Below, piece by piece: positions 33,601-42,281 of a DNA stretch of 64,000 nucleotides (position 1 is its first letter; each line of letters opens with the position of its first letter). This DNA comes from Catalinimonas niigatensis (GTDB lineage: Bacteria > Bacteroidota > Bacteroidia > Cytophagales > Cyclobacteriaceae). The stretch lies in assembly GCF_030506285.1 (NCBI RefSeq), contig NZ_CP119422.1:6993501-7057500 (forward strand), read 5' to 3'. The notes under the pieces are model-generated. The model saw nothing but the letters and a program-made list of their open reading frames with translations. It did no database searches and had not been told where the DNA came from. The translations under genes were made by a program, and so were the position numbers.

Positions 33601-34134
33601 GTAGTTGTACCATTCATCAGTCCTTTCCCAACGATCGGGTAATGCTGTAGTGGCAGGATGGCTTTTGTCAGTAATCTCAATTGTGGCTGTTCGCACATTG
33701 GAATTGCTGGGATGGCTGGCAAAATGTGCACCCATCAGTTTGGCATACCAGGGCCATTCATATTCGGTATCAGCGGCTGAATGTATGCCTACATAGCCTC
33801 CTCCTGCCTGTATATAGCGTTCAAAAGCTGCTTGCTGTTCTGGGTTCAGTACATCACCGGTGGTGTTGCAAAATATGACTGCCCGGTAGTTTCTCAGTTT
33901 TTCATCAGTAAAATAAGAAGCATCTTTGGTGGTATCCACCTGAAAACCATATTCATCCCCCAATTTTTGGATAGCAGTTACGCCTGCGGGGATGGAGCTA
34001 TGTACCCAGCCTTTGGTTTTAGAAAAAACCAACACACTTGGATCATTTGAATATTGAATACTTGAACAGGATAAGACGCTGCCTGCAATGACACAGCAAC
34101 TGATGGTGTAGATTAACTTCTTAAACAGAGACAT
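30682..34134 (-). CDS. Multi-domain lipoprotein: ThuA, sugar dehydrogenase, PKD, cytochrome c
   Basis: 1150 residues from ATG 34134 (MSLFKKLIYTISCCVIAGSVLSC; lipobox Cys near 23). In order: ThuA-like glutamine-amidotransferase fold (VLVFSKTKGWVHSSIP...GGYVGIHSAADTE...WYNYRSF), a glucose/sorbosone-dehydrogenase beta-propeller (VLQVPVQENSGAHHGGAL, ITPQKDG, GLRNPYRIAV, YGSVYGADN), a PKD domain (PFTSRGSKDLDNDDQITFQW), a haem c site (DCKACH) with a Met ligand in THVMSAHP, and a C-terminal beta domain. This fusion puts a sugar dehydrogenase with its own electron acceptor. Intact and single. Known in Bacteroidota as ThuA/PQQ-dependent sugar dehydrogenase proteins; cofactor not shown by sequence. Confidence 0.88.
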   Translation of the reverse strand: MSLFKKLIYTISCCVIAGSVLSCSSIQYSNDPSVLVFSKTKGWVHSSIPAGVTAIQKLGDEYGFQVDTTKDASYFTDEKLRNYRAVIFCNTTGDVLNPEQQAAFERYIQAGGGYVGIHSAADTEYEWPWYAKLMGAHFASHPSNSNVRTATIEITDKSHPATTALPDRWERTDEWYNYRSFYHGIKVLANLDENTYAGGTHGADHPIAWYHAFDGGRAFYTGGGHTDESYSEPLFLNHLLAGIQYAMGEDQNLNYEQAYSVVMPEENRFVKTVLVNDLNTPMTLDISDDGRIFYTELRTANLYMYDTKTGRDKLLHRFDVATKGGTGLIGVTIDPDFASNQWIYLYYSPPTDEEPIMFNLSRFTLKADNSIDLASEKVLLQVPVQENSGAHHGGALAWDKQGNLYLSTGDSSSPFPSNGYAPIDERPGNESLDAQRSAANTNDLKGKVLRITPQKDGTYTIPEGNLFPVGMDKTRPEIYTMGLRNPYRIAVNPKTSVLYWGEIGPDAGKDSIQGPRGYDEFNQAKAPGNFGWPYFVGKNYAYADWDFSTETAGPAFNPDAPVNNSPNNTGLTNLPPTNPPMIWYPYAASEEFPELGQGGRSAMAGEFYSYDENSSSPNRFPEFYDGTLFVMEWMRNWVMALRFDENENFLRAEPFMTTNGDFRRPIDLTFGKDGMMYMLEYGSVYGADNDDARLVKIEYNTGNRAPIAQAGIVDTAEVAFRNKVSRLTSESRVSPLYETAGQAPLTVPFTSRGSKDLDNDDQITFQWLFDGKTVGTEERNPVHRFTKNGEYNVILKVSDQSGLIDTDTLSVKVGNTPPEVAIVSTVNKSFFWEGSPFAYKVQVTDPEDGKINSQAVEVYFNYNPDPGNLPQDQPAGHQEESLLASAMPGNTLIANSDCKACHTVDQVSVGPAYQAVAQRYKGTNGAVDQLAQKIINGGAGNWGTTHVMSAHPQISTQDAKKMVEYILSMAEPKKELKTLPLQGSLKFNEHVAEEEPNGRYTMLATYTDQGGKSVGPLIGRELLSFRNARVKTAYADAHTGFSRWGNSLGNGDHKAFILLKNIDLTGIKGFTFEYTSLNKEGEIEVRIDSQEGDAVTSVPYQATGDWDKRNKVRADLNTSIDGRHDVYFMVIKPNKPNEDIINLSHITMEK

Positions 34135-34167
34135 CTTAATATACATGAACGGTTTGGAAATTCGCAA

Positions 34168-34755
34168 AATAATAGTTGTAATTTATATTACTTACAAAAA
34201 GACTTAACTTTTAAATATAGTTTTAAAAATTTAATGATGCGAGTTTCTTTTTCACTCATTAAAATTTGATCATCTGACTAGCGGCAACTCCCTCGGGCAT
34301 CTGATTTTCCACCACTTACTGTTACCGTTCTTCTACAAAAAATGGGAGGTAGAAATCTGAATACGATTTAAATGTACTTTGTGTGGTCAAGCAAGAAATT
34401 TAAAGCAACATACAAGATTCAATAAAATTCAGAACCCTTAATGTCTTTTACAAAAAAATACAGTTATCAGTAAAATATTCTAATTATTCATTATATTAAT
34501 TAAACAATATTGTAAAATCAGAAGATCAAGATAATTTTAAGAATTATTATCATTTAGCGAATGAAATAGGTAGTTGAGTATGCATATATCACTAGTAATA
34601 AGAACATTCTTCTCTATTATTAATGTGGTTTATCCTGAATAAATTGTAAACGTTTTGGTGCGCAGAAACATGGATTAGCATCTTCATTTTTGCATGACTA
34701 AAGTCATTGTTTATTTGTACTGAATCCGACAAATTACACTTATAATTTTTTGGTC
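34168..34755. other. AT-rich spacer
   Basis: About 590 bp between the divergent ThuA-family gene and the Usp-like gene. It is AT-rich, with no coding frame, convincing terminator or repeat that I can support. Presumably it holds both promoters. Confidence 0.4.
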
Positions 34756-35505
34756 ATGGAAACGATTAAAAATGTAGTCCTCGCAAAGCAGGCTAACTGC
34801 GATTCAGACAAGGTGCTAAGTTATGCGCTTAAACTTACAAATAGGCTTGGAGCAAAACTAACCATAGGGTTGTGCTATCAGTATGAACCGGAATATCTTA
34901 GAACATCAGCCTATCGGGAAGTAAATCCTGTTAAAGAGGCTTTTCAGTATGTAAAGCATGAATATTTAATTGATAGCCCGGTGGATTATCGCCTTGTATC
35001 CTGTGAGACTGAAGACTGTGACAGAGCGGATGAGACACTTACGGTCTATTTACCGGATTTGTACCTCATGGATAAAACTGAAGTACATGATTTGTATTCG
35101 TTTATTGACCGTATTCACTGCCCCTTGCTTTTGCTTCCTCCTCAGATCAAGTACCATCCCATTCAGCATATACTGGTAGTAGCTGATTTGAATGAGAAGG
35201 ATAGGGATAATATCCCACTCCATGCTAAATCTTTGGCAGAAACTTTTTCTGCTTCTTATGAAATGATGGATATTGGTGATTTAAGTGCTTCTGTTTTTGA
35301 TAAGAAAGAAAGAAAATCATCTTCACTGCTTTCTCCAAAGTCAGATCAACGTAGATATGCACACAACCTACATGATATGGGTGTGCCTGATTTGCTGGTC
35401 ATCATGGTGAAAGATAAATTCTTTGGCGTGATGAAATCTTTCTATGGTCCCGGCATCAACCTAACCCAACTCCTTGATTTTCCTGTGATGATCTACAAGG
35501 TTTAG
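34756..35505 (+). CDS. Universal-stress-protein-like protein
   Basis: 249 residues from ATG 34756. Two weak Usp-like alpha/beta halves: an N-terminal one beginning IKNVVLAKQANCDSDKVLSYA and a second near IQHILVVADLNEKDRDN. The ATP-binding loop (GxxGxxG) is not apparent; there is only KSFYGPGINLTQLL at the very end. So a degenerate, probably non-ATP-binding tandem Usp. Such proteins are common in Cytophagales. Function unknown. Confidence 0.6.
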   Translation: METIKNVVLAKQANCDSDKVLSYALKLTNRLGAKLTIGLCYQYEPEYLRTSAYREVNPVKEAFQYVKHEYLIDSPVDYRLVSCETEDCDRADETLTVYLPDLYLMDKTEVHDLYSFIDRIHCPLLLLPPQIKYHPIQHILVVADLNEKDRDNIPLHAKSLAETFSASYEMMDIGDLSASVFDKKERKSSSLLSPKSDQRRYAHNLHDMGVPDLLVIMVKDKFFGVMKSFYGPGINLTQLLDFPVMIYKV

Positions 35506-35761
35506 CTTCTTCTACCTTTCAGTCTCCTATAGTCGTTTTTTTGGGCTTTTATATCAAAAAGGCCTTTTACATATTTTACCTTCTCATTTTTTTGAGTGCA
35601 TGAGAAAGTAGTTATTCTATAAAAAACATGAGGTAGAATTACTAACCTATACTTTGCTTAAGCAAATGTTGGGAATGAGTAGCATCAGCAGAATGAGAGT
35701 TTACCTTTCTCAGAAGTATACTTAAATAATGCAAGGCAGCCTACGAGAATAAAGCTTTAGA

Positions 35762-36977
35762 TCAGGAATAAACACGCTGATTTTTAACTTTAAGAATAGG
35801 CATAAATTTACCTGAAACGAGTACGCGCCATACCCATTCTAAAGGTCCCATGGTAAAATATTTTAACCACATAATACTAAATGCAATTTGCAAGAAGAAT
35901 ATTAGTGCCAGAGGAAATGTAATGGTAGGCCCTACTTTTGTCATTAACCCCAGACCTACACCATTGAAAATCAAAATACCCACGACAGACTGAATAATAT
36001 AATTAGTAAGTGTCATTTGACCTACCGGAATAAATACGGAAAGCAAAACACGAGCCTTCGTTAAGTGATAAAGTATAGCAAAACTACTGATATAAAATAC
36101 CAGCAAGCCGGCCATATTCATTCGTCCACCCAGTGTTTTGATGAAGAATAGCAATGATTCATTTGAAACATGCAATGGATCATATAGGACAAAGATGCTA
36201 CCCAGCAGGAAGGTAAAAAAGCTAATGATCATCACGATAAAAAATTGCTTTCTGTGACTTTCTACTTTTTTGAATACGTTGGTTTTACCTGCCCACAGGC
36301 CAAAGAAAAAATAGCCCAGGATATTGATGGTATGAGGAATACGGTACCAGGGATCGAGGCTAGAATTCAAATCCCACAATAGATTGGTCTTGATCATCTC
36401 AAAATAAGATTCACTCAAAAAACCTTCACGGGCTGCTGATAATGAAATAAAACGTTCCGGATTTTGGGCAAGCAGAGGTTCTATCATGATATGGATAATG
36501 GGTATCACAAACATGCACAATATACCCAAAGACAATATAGTGCGATTGCTCAAATGATAGCTAAATAAGAGTACCAAACCAGCAAAAAAATACTACATCA
36601 AAATATCTCCCCACCAAAATAAATAAGCGTGCAAGAGTCCAAAAACCAACAATATGATTAATCTTCGGGTAAAAATTTTCTTAAATGAAATACCAAGTCT
36701 TTCGGCTTTATTTAACTGGAAATAAAAGCTTAAACCAAATAAGAAAGAAAATAGTACTCTGGCTTTGTCAATTAAAAAAAAGCTGGTCAATTCTGTCAAT
36801 GGTATGATCTAAGTGTGGCGTAGGTAAAGCGGCAAATTGTTCGTCTGTAAATAATACAGTATAACCTAGGAATGGCCCTACGAAATGAGTGATAAGCACT
36901 AAAAGTAAAGCAAATCCCCTTAAAGCATCAATAGAGGAAACTCGGTTTTTTGTGGTTGGTAAAACAGTCTGACTCAT
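35762..36977 (-). pseudogene. DUF418 (YeiB-like) membrane protein, broken by a frameshift and a stop
   Basis: Translation begins MSQTVLPTTKNRVSSIDALRG, the classical DUF418 start, and after a frame change at a run of eight T's (plus-strand A's, 36773-36781) continues IDKARVLFSFLFGLSFYFQL. It then has a TAG at 36593-36595 directly after WWGDILM, and goes on in the same frame with AGLVLLFSYHLSNRT through several membrane helices to VKNQRVYS. Two lesions break a gene of about 400 codons. The homopolymer suggests slippage or an assembly error for the first lesion; the stop is a plain substitution. Confidence 0.8.
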
Positions 36978-37498
36978 AATCTAACTAAAAAATGCAAACG
37001 AGGTATCTTTTAAAAAGACTAACCTAACACTAAGGTAAAAGAAAAAAAGTCTCTTATATAGTTGTATTAAACTTTAAAAAATAATTAAATGTTCCAAAAA
37101 AATACACCAAAAGTTTAGACAGAGCATAGCTATGAAAGTTTTAACTTTTTATCAATTTTTGGTCAAAAATATAAGGAGAAAATAATGGTTTCCATTTACA
37201 AGTTAAGAATAATTAATAGAAGGAAATACAATGTAAACTCTAATATCATCAAGTATGGACTAGAGAGATCATGCATCAACTTTATCATCATAAAGGCCAG
37301 TCATTTAGCAACCAATTATTAGATGTGATTTTCTTTTAAGAGACTAAGATTGTCATCAACGGGAATTCTTCGTTGGTCTATCCGACATCAGCTATTGAGG
37401 CTTTACAAGATAAAATTGAATTTTTGGTACATCAATAAAATTATTTGTTTGGGATTTAATCTTGAAAGAACTATCTAGTAGAGTTAGAATAAGTAAGA
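36978..37498. other. Spacer with a possible short decayed frame
   Basis: About 520 AT-rich bp. A stretch at 37270-37438 translates on the plus strand as MHQLYHHKGQSFSNQLL, and after a stop as IVINGNSSLVYPTSAIEAL, which looks like coding sequence but is interrupted. I cannot name the family. The last 100 bp presumably carry the promoter of the hybrid regulator. Confidence 0.3.
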
Positions 37499-40400
37499 AT
37501 GAGAAAAAAACAACCTATACATTTTCTTTATTTGAAGTACTGCTCAGCCTTCTGGGCATGTCTATTATGTATGCTAAGTCCTGCTTCCGGTCAGGAACAG
37601 GAAGTTCGTTTCTCTCATTTAGATATCAACCAAGGCTTGTCCAACAATCAGGTGAATGCCATCTGGAAAGACCAGCAGGGGTTTATGTGGTTCGGTACGC
37701 TGTCAGGTCTGAACCGCTATGATGGCTATAATTTTAAAGTGTATAAGTTTGACCATCAGGATAGTACTTCCATTGCTGACAGCTACATAGAAAAGATATT
37801 TGAAGACCATCAGGGCAATCTGTGGGTCAGAACACGTCGCGGCCTGAATGTATATGACCAAGTACAAGATGCTTTTCAAAGAGACATTGCTGCTTATCTG
37901 GCAGAGTTTGACATAGTGGCCAATGATATCGTTGGGATTGTAGAAGATAAGGAAGGGAATTTTTGGTATGCCAGTCCCAGCCAGGGTTTATATGAATATC
38001 ATCCCGGCAAAGCGACTACCCGACATTTTCCTCCTGATTCGCTGGATAAGGAAAAACCGTATCCTTCACCCATTACTGCGATAGAAGTAGATTCTAAAGG
38101 TGATGTTTGGGTGGTACACGATAATGGGATTTTAGAGAAAGTAGACCAAAAAAGTGGAAAAGTTATTTTCAGAACCTCTCAACTGGCTGATCAAAATAAC
38201 TATAGCCTCATGAACTATCAGATGCTGATAGATAGCGATGGGGATATGTGGTTTCATGTTTTTGAACAGGCTCTGGGCTTATTTTATTATCAGCAGGAAA
38301 CAGACAGGCTACATCATTTTCATAAGCATTCTTCCCAGGCAGCCCTCAACACTAACATTGTTCACAGTGTAGTGCAGGCAGACAATGGATTGATCTGGAT
38401 AGGTACGGACCATGGAGGGATCAATCTGCTGGATAAAAAAAAACTGTCCGTACGTTACCTGCTTCAGAATGATGAACAGAAAAATTCATTGAGCCTCAAT
38501 AGCATTAATACGCTGTACAAAGAAGATAACGGGACAATCTGGGTAGGGACTTTCAAAAGAGGAATAGACTTTCATCATGATAAGCTGTTCAAATTTAAGC
38601 TGTATAAAAACGATCCTTCTGATGCTGAGAGCCTGCCTTATGAAGACATCAATACTTTTGTGGAAGATAGCCTGGGCAACCTATGGATAGGTACCAATGG
38701 TGGTGGTCTGATTTATTATAACCGTAAACAAGAGCGCTATACCCGCTATCTGCATGATCCTGATGACCCAAAAAGTATCAGTAACAATGTCATCATCCAC
38801 CTGACACTGGATAGTGAGCATAAGCTTTGGATAGGAACTTACCACGGAGGTCTGAATTATTTTGATGGTCAGTACTTTAAAAGATACAGACATCATCCTG
38901 AGGTAGAATCCAGCCTCGCTGATGACCGTATCTGGGATATTTTTGAAGATAGCCAGGGTAATATGTGGATCGGAACCAACGGTGGAGGGCTTGATCTTAT
39001 GAACCGTAAAAAAGAGAGTTTTATACACTTTAGAAGTGGGGACATCAATTCCGTTAGCTCAGATTATATTTCATCCATTGCCGAAGATAGTCTGGGAAAC
39101 CTCTGGATCGGCAGCGCCTATGGTGTAAATGTTTACAGCAAAAAGAGTGGCAGGTTTATAGTCTATTTACCTGAAGATGGAAATACGCACAGTCTGAGTA
39201 ATATCAATGTGAACTTTGTTTACGTAGACCATCAGGAAAATGTATGGATAGGAACGCGGGAAGGACTTAACCTATATATAAGGGAGAAGAATCAATTCAG
39301 AGTTTTCAGAAAAGAAGATGGCCTGCCCGACAATACCATGCTGGCCATGCGCCAGGATGCCCAAAATGGCTATTGGATCAGTACACCTAACGGGCTTTCT
39401 AATCTGAAATTTAGCGGACATGGAGTTGAAACGGCAAAAGCCGAATTTAAAAATTACTCTGAACCTGAGGGCTTACAGGGGATAGAGTTTAATGTCAAGG
39501 CCGCCTGCAAAACCCGTCAAGGAGAACTGATCTTCGGTGGGCCTAACGGCTTCAATATTTTCTTTCCGAATGAAATGGAGATGAATGAAGCTATTCCTGA
39601 GGTGGTACTGACCGACCTTAAAATATTCAATAAAAGCGTAGAAGTTGGTCAGCGTTTAAATGACAGAGTTTTTTTGAAGAAGTCACTCAATCAACTTGAA
39701 GAGATTGTACTGAAGCCGGGAGAAGATATGATCTCCTTTGAATTTGCAGCCCTCAATTTTTTTCATCCCGAAAATAATGCCTATGCATATCAGCTACAGG
39801 GTTTCAATGACCACTGGATCACTACCAATAGCCAGTCCAGAATAGCGACTTATACCAACCTAAGTCCCGGGCAATATACTTTTAAAGTCAAAGCTTCTAA
39901 TAATGATGGATTCTGGAGCCCTGAGGTAAAAGAACTTAACATAACCGTTTTACCTCCTGTCTGGAAGACCAAAACTGCTTTTGTGCTTTATGCTTTGATA
40001 TTGATTGCGGCATTATTACTGGCCAGGAAAATCATGCTGGAACGGGTCAGGATGCGTTTTATGATGGAGCAACAACAACTGGAAGCCCGGCAACTGCATG
40101 AGGTAGACATGATGAAGATCAAATTCTTCACCAACATTAGCCATGAGTTCAGGACACCGCTCAGCCTGATCATCAGCCCTATAGAAAAGCTGATGAAGCA
40201 AACGGCTGATCAGGATCAATACAGGCACTTCAGTCTGATTCACAGAAATGCCAAACGCCTGCTCGCCCTGGTCAACCAGCTACTGGATTTCAGGAAGATT
40301 GAGGAGCAGGGAATTAAGCTGAACCCTGCCGAAGGAGATATCATAGCGTTTATTCGGGAGATTGTATACTCTTTTTCTGACCTTTCTGAAAACAAAAATA

Positions 40401-41677
40401 TTGCGCTGGACTTTCATTCGGCTATCGGTGAAATTATGACACACTTTGATAAAGATAAGCTGGAGAAAATTCTGTTTAATCTCCTATCCAATGCCTTTAA
40501 ATTTACGCCCGAACATGGGACAGTGCAGGTGAAGGTAGATTGGGAGAAAACCGAAAGAACTGATCAGGGCTTTCCCTGGCTTAAAATTGAGGTAGCCGAT
40601 ACGGGTATTGGTATTCCTCAGGAAAAGCATGAAGATATCTTCAGAAAGTTTTTCCAGAATGAGATTCCTGGTACTTTCATCAATCAGGGCAGTGGCATAG
40701 GTCTTTCCATTACCCAGGAGTTTGTCAAAGTTCATGGAGGCAAGATCAGAGTGGACAGCGAAGTGGGAAAAGGTGCCTGCTTTACAGTACTTTTGCCAGT
40801 AGAACCCCTGACGCATGAAAAATCCGGTCTCCTCTCTCTCTATTCTGAAGATGAAGTAGAGGGAGGTGCTTCCCTCAGCCCCTCAGAAGCTTTGGCAGAA
40901 GGGGATCATGTTACGCAAAAGCCCTTGCTATTGTTGGTCGAAGATCATGAGGATTTCCGCTTTTATCTGAAAGACAATTTCAAACACGACTATCAAATCC
41001 TGGAGGCTCGTAATGGCCTGGAAGGCTGGGCAATGACCAGGAAGCATATTCCTGATCTGATCGTGAGCGATGTGATGATGCCTGAAATGAATGGGATTGA
41101 CTTTTGCGAAAAAGTGAAAAACGACCGGCGCAGTTCGCATATTCCGGTCATATTGCTCACCGCCAAATCTGCGGAAGATCAAAAGGTGGAAGGCTTTGCA
41201 GTAGGGGCAGATGATTATGTGGCCAAACCTTTCAACTTTGAAATTCTGGAATCCAGAATCAAAAATCTCATCGCGCAGCGGGAAAGCCTGAAAGCTTCCT
41301 TCCTCAAGCGGGCAGAAGTAGAGCCGGAAAAAATCAGCATCAGTTCCATGGATGACAAACTGATGAAAGCAGCGATCAAAGCGGTGGAAGAACATATCGC
41401 TGATCCGGAATTCTCCGTAGAGGATCTGAGTCGGCAGTTGGGCATGAGCCGGGTTCACCTCTATAAAAAACTTCTGGCTCTTACCGGCAAATCTCCCATA
41501 GAATTCATCAGAATCATCCGGCTTAAAAGAGCCTCTCAGCTACTTAAAGAAAGCCAGCTTACGGTGGCTGAGGTGGCCTATGAAGTAGGCTTCAACAATC
41601 CCAAATACTTCAGTAAGTATTTCAAAATGGAGTTTAATATTTTACCTTCTCTTTATGCCAGTCAGGGAACAAAATAA
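37499..41677 (+). CDS. Hybrid two-component regulator (HTCC) of a sugar locus
   Basis: 1392 residues. Signal/anchor at the N-terminus (MRKKQPIHFLYLKYCSAF), then about 750 residues of Reg_prop propeller repeats (repeated NLWIGTxxGGL and MWFGTLSGLNRYDG), a Y_Y_Y domain (YAYQLQGFNDHWITT), a membrane helix (FVLYALILIAALLLAR), HisKA (NISHEFRTPLSLI), HATPase (NLLSNAFKF, DTGIGIP), a receiver domain (LIVSDVMMPEMNG) and an AraC-type HTH (SRVHLYKKL and NPKYFSKYFK). This architecture senses a sugar-derived ligand in the periplasm and activates the adjacent SusCD genes. It is upstream of susC by 600 bp and transcribed in the same direction. Confidence 0.95.
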   Translation: MRKKQPIHFLYLKYCSAFWACLLCMLSPASGQEQEVRFSHLDINQGLSNNQVNAIWKDQQGFMWFGTLSGLNRYDGYNFKVYKFDHQDSTSIADSYIEKIFEDHQGNLWVRTRRGLNVYDQVQDAFQRDIAAYLAEFDIVANDIVGIVEDKEGNFWYASPSQGLYEYHPGKATTRHFPPDSLDKEKPYPSPITAIEVDSKGDVWVVHDNGILEKVDQKSGKVIFRTSQLADQNNYSLMNYQMLIDSDGDMWFHVFEQALGLFYYQQETDRLHHFHKHSSQAALNTNIVHSVVQADNGLIWIGTDHGGINLLDKKKLSVRYLLQNDEQKNSLSLNSINTLYKEDNGTIWVGTFKRGIDFHHDKLFKFKLYKNDPSDAESLPYEDINTFVEDSLGNLWIGTNGGGLIYYNRKQERYTRYLHDPDDPKSISNNVIIHLTLDSEHKLWIGTYHGGLNYFDGQYFKRYRHHPEVESSLADDRIWDIFEDSQGNMWIGTNGGGLDLMNRKKESFIHFRSGDINSVSSDYISSIAEDSLGNLWIGSAYGVNVYSKKSGRFIVYLPEDGNTHSLSNINVNFVYVDHQENVWIGTREGLNLYIREKNQFRVFRKEDGLPDNTMLAMRQDAQNGYWISTPNGLSNLKFSGHGVETAKAEFKNYSEPEGLQGIEFNVKAACKTRQGELIFGGPNGFNIFFPNEMEMNEAIPEVVLTDLKIFNKSVEVGQRLNDRVFLKKSLNQLEEIVLKPGEDMISFEFAALNFFHPENNAYAYQLQGFNDHWITTNSQSRIATYTNLSPGQYTFKVKASNNDGFWSPEVKELNITVLPPVWKTKTAFVLYALILIAALLLARKIMLERVRMRFMMEQQQLEARQLHEVDMMKIKFFTNISHEFRTPLSLIISPIEKLMKQTADQDQYRHFSLIHRNAKRLLALVNQLLDFRKIEEQGIKLNPAEGDIIAFIREIVYSFSDLSENKNIALDFHSAIGEIMTHFDKDKLEKILFNLLSNAFKFTPEHGTVQVKVDWEKTERTDQGFPWLKIEVADTGIGIPQEKHEDIFRKFFQNEIPGTFINQGSGIGLSITQEFVKVHGGKIRVDSEVGKGACFTVLLPVEPLTHEKSGLLSLYSEDEVEGGASLSPSEALAEGDHVTQKPLLLLVEDHEDFRFYLKDNFKHDYQILEARNGLEGWAMTRKHIPDLIVSDVMMPEMNGIDFCEKVKNDRRSSHIPVILLTAKSAEDQKVEGFAVGADDYVAKPFNFEILESRIKNLIAQRESLKASFLKRAEVEPEKISISSMDDKLMKAAIKAVEEHIADPEFSVEDLSRQLGMSRVHLYKKLLALTGKSPIEFIRIIRLKRASQLLKESQLTVAEVAYEVGFNNPKYFSKYFKMEFNILPSLYASQGTK

Positions 41678-41813
41678 AGCTGACTTTCTCTCTGATAACA
41701 TTATCACACCCAATTGTAAAGATTAGGTAGCCCTGACTCATTGATATTCCTGCTACTTTTGCTGCTACTACTGGAAACGATGCAAAAACAGTAGAGCAGA
41801 AATTAGCTAAGAT

Positions 41814-41924
41814 ATGTCCTATAATCGTTTCAAAAAAATGAGCCGACTTTTTATGATCCTGGAAGTCTGTATTTTTATACTCATCTCGGCTTTGATTATC
41901 TTTCTGATAAGCCTCTTCTTCTGA
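41814..41924 (+). CDS. Possible small membrane protein (36 aa)
   Basis: A frame of 36 residues, MSYNRFKKMSRLFMILEV followed by CIFILISALIIFLISLFF. It has a basic start, one long hydrophobic helix and no charged end. It lies between the hybrid regulator and susC. A TACTTTTG element at 41753-41760 resembles a Bacteroidota -7 box. It may be chance; the composition supports a tiny membrane protein. Confidence 0.4.
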   Translation: MSYNRFKKMSRLFMILEVCIFILISALIIFLISLFF

Positions 41925-42183
41925 TGTCCTTTCAAAGGGTACTCACTCTTATTGTTAGATTTAAATAATCCCTTAATGTTTGAATGCAGCCTCATGGTTG
42001 CTTAGGTGTGTTTATTCTTATCCACCCATATATGACGGGTATGATTGAATAATTTATATTGAATGACTCTTTTTTGGAAAAAATGGTAAAGTGAATGCTT
42101 TTTTTAAGCCTGTTATCTCCTTTTGTTAACAATTACACCCTACATCAGCAACATTTGAACCCCTCCTGACAGTCTCCTTTTGG

Positions 42184-42191
42184 TATTTTTG
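42184..42191 (+). promoter_or_regulatory. -7 like promoter element of the SusC operon
   Basis: TATTTTTG fits TAnnTTTG of Bacteroidota sigma factors and lies about 90 bp upstream of susC. A TTTG at 42154-42157 is present but spaced 26 bp away, more than the usual 19-21, so the -33 match is poor. Confidence 0.35.
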
Positions 42192-42281
42192 TAGGTGACA
42201 AACCAGTAAACATTCACACATAGATTGGAAAAATAAAGACACCATCTTTTTGAACTTATTGAATCTAAAACGCATGAAATT

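Noticed and set aside
40928-41458. 176-residue minus-strand frame inside the hybrid regulator
   Set aside because: Shadow of the receiver and HTH coding sequence; composition matches reverse translation, no independent signals.
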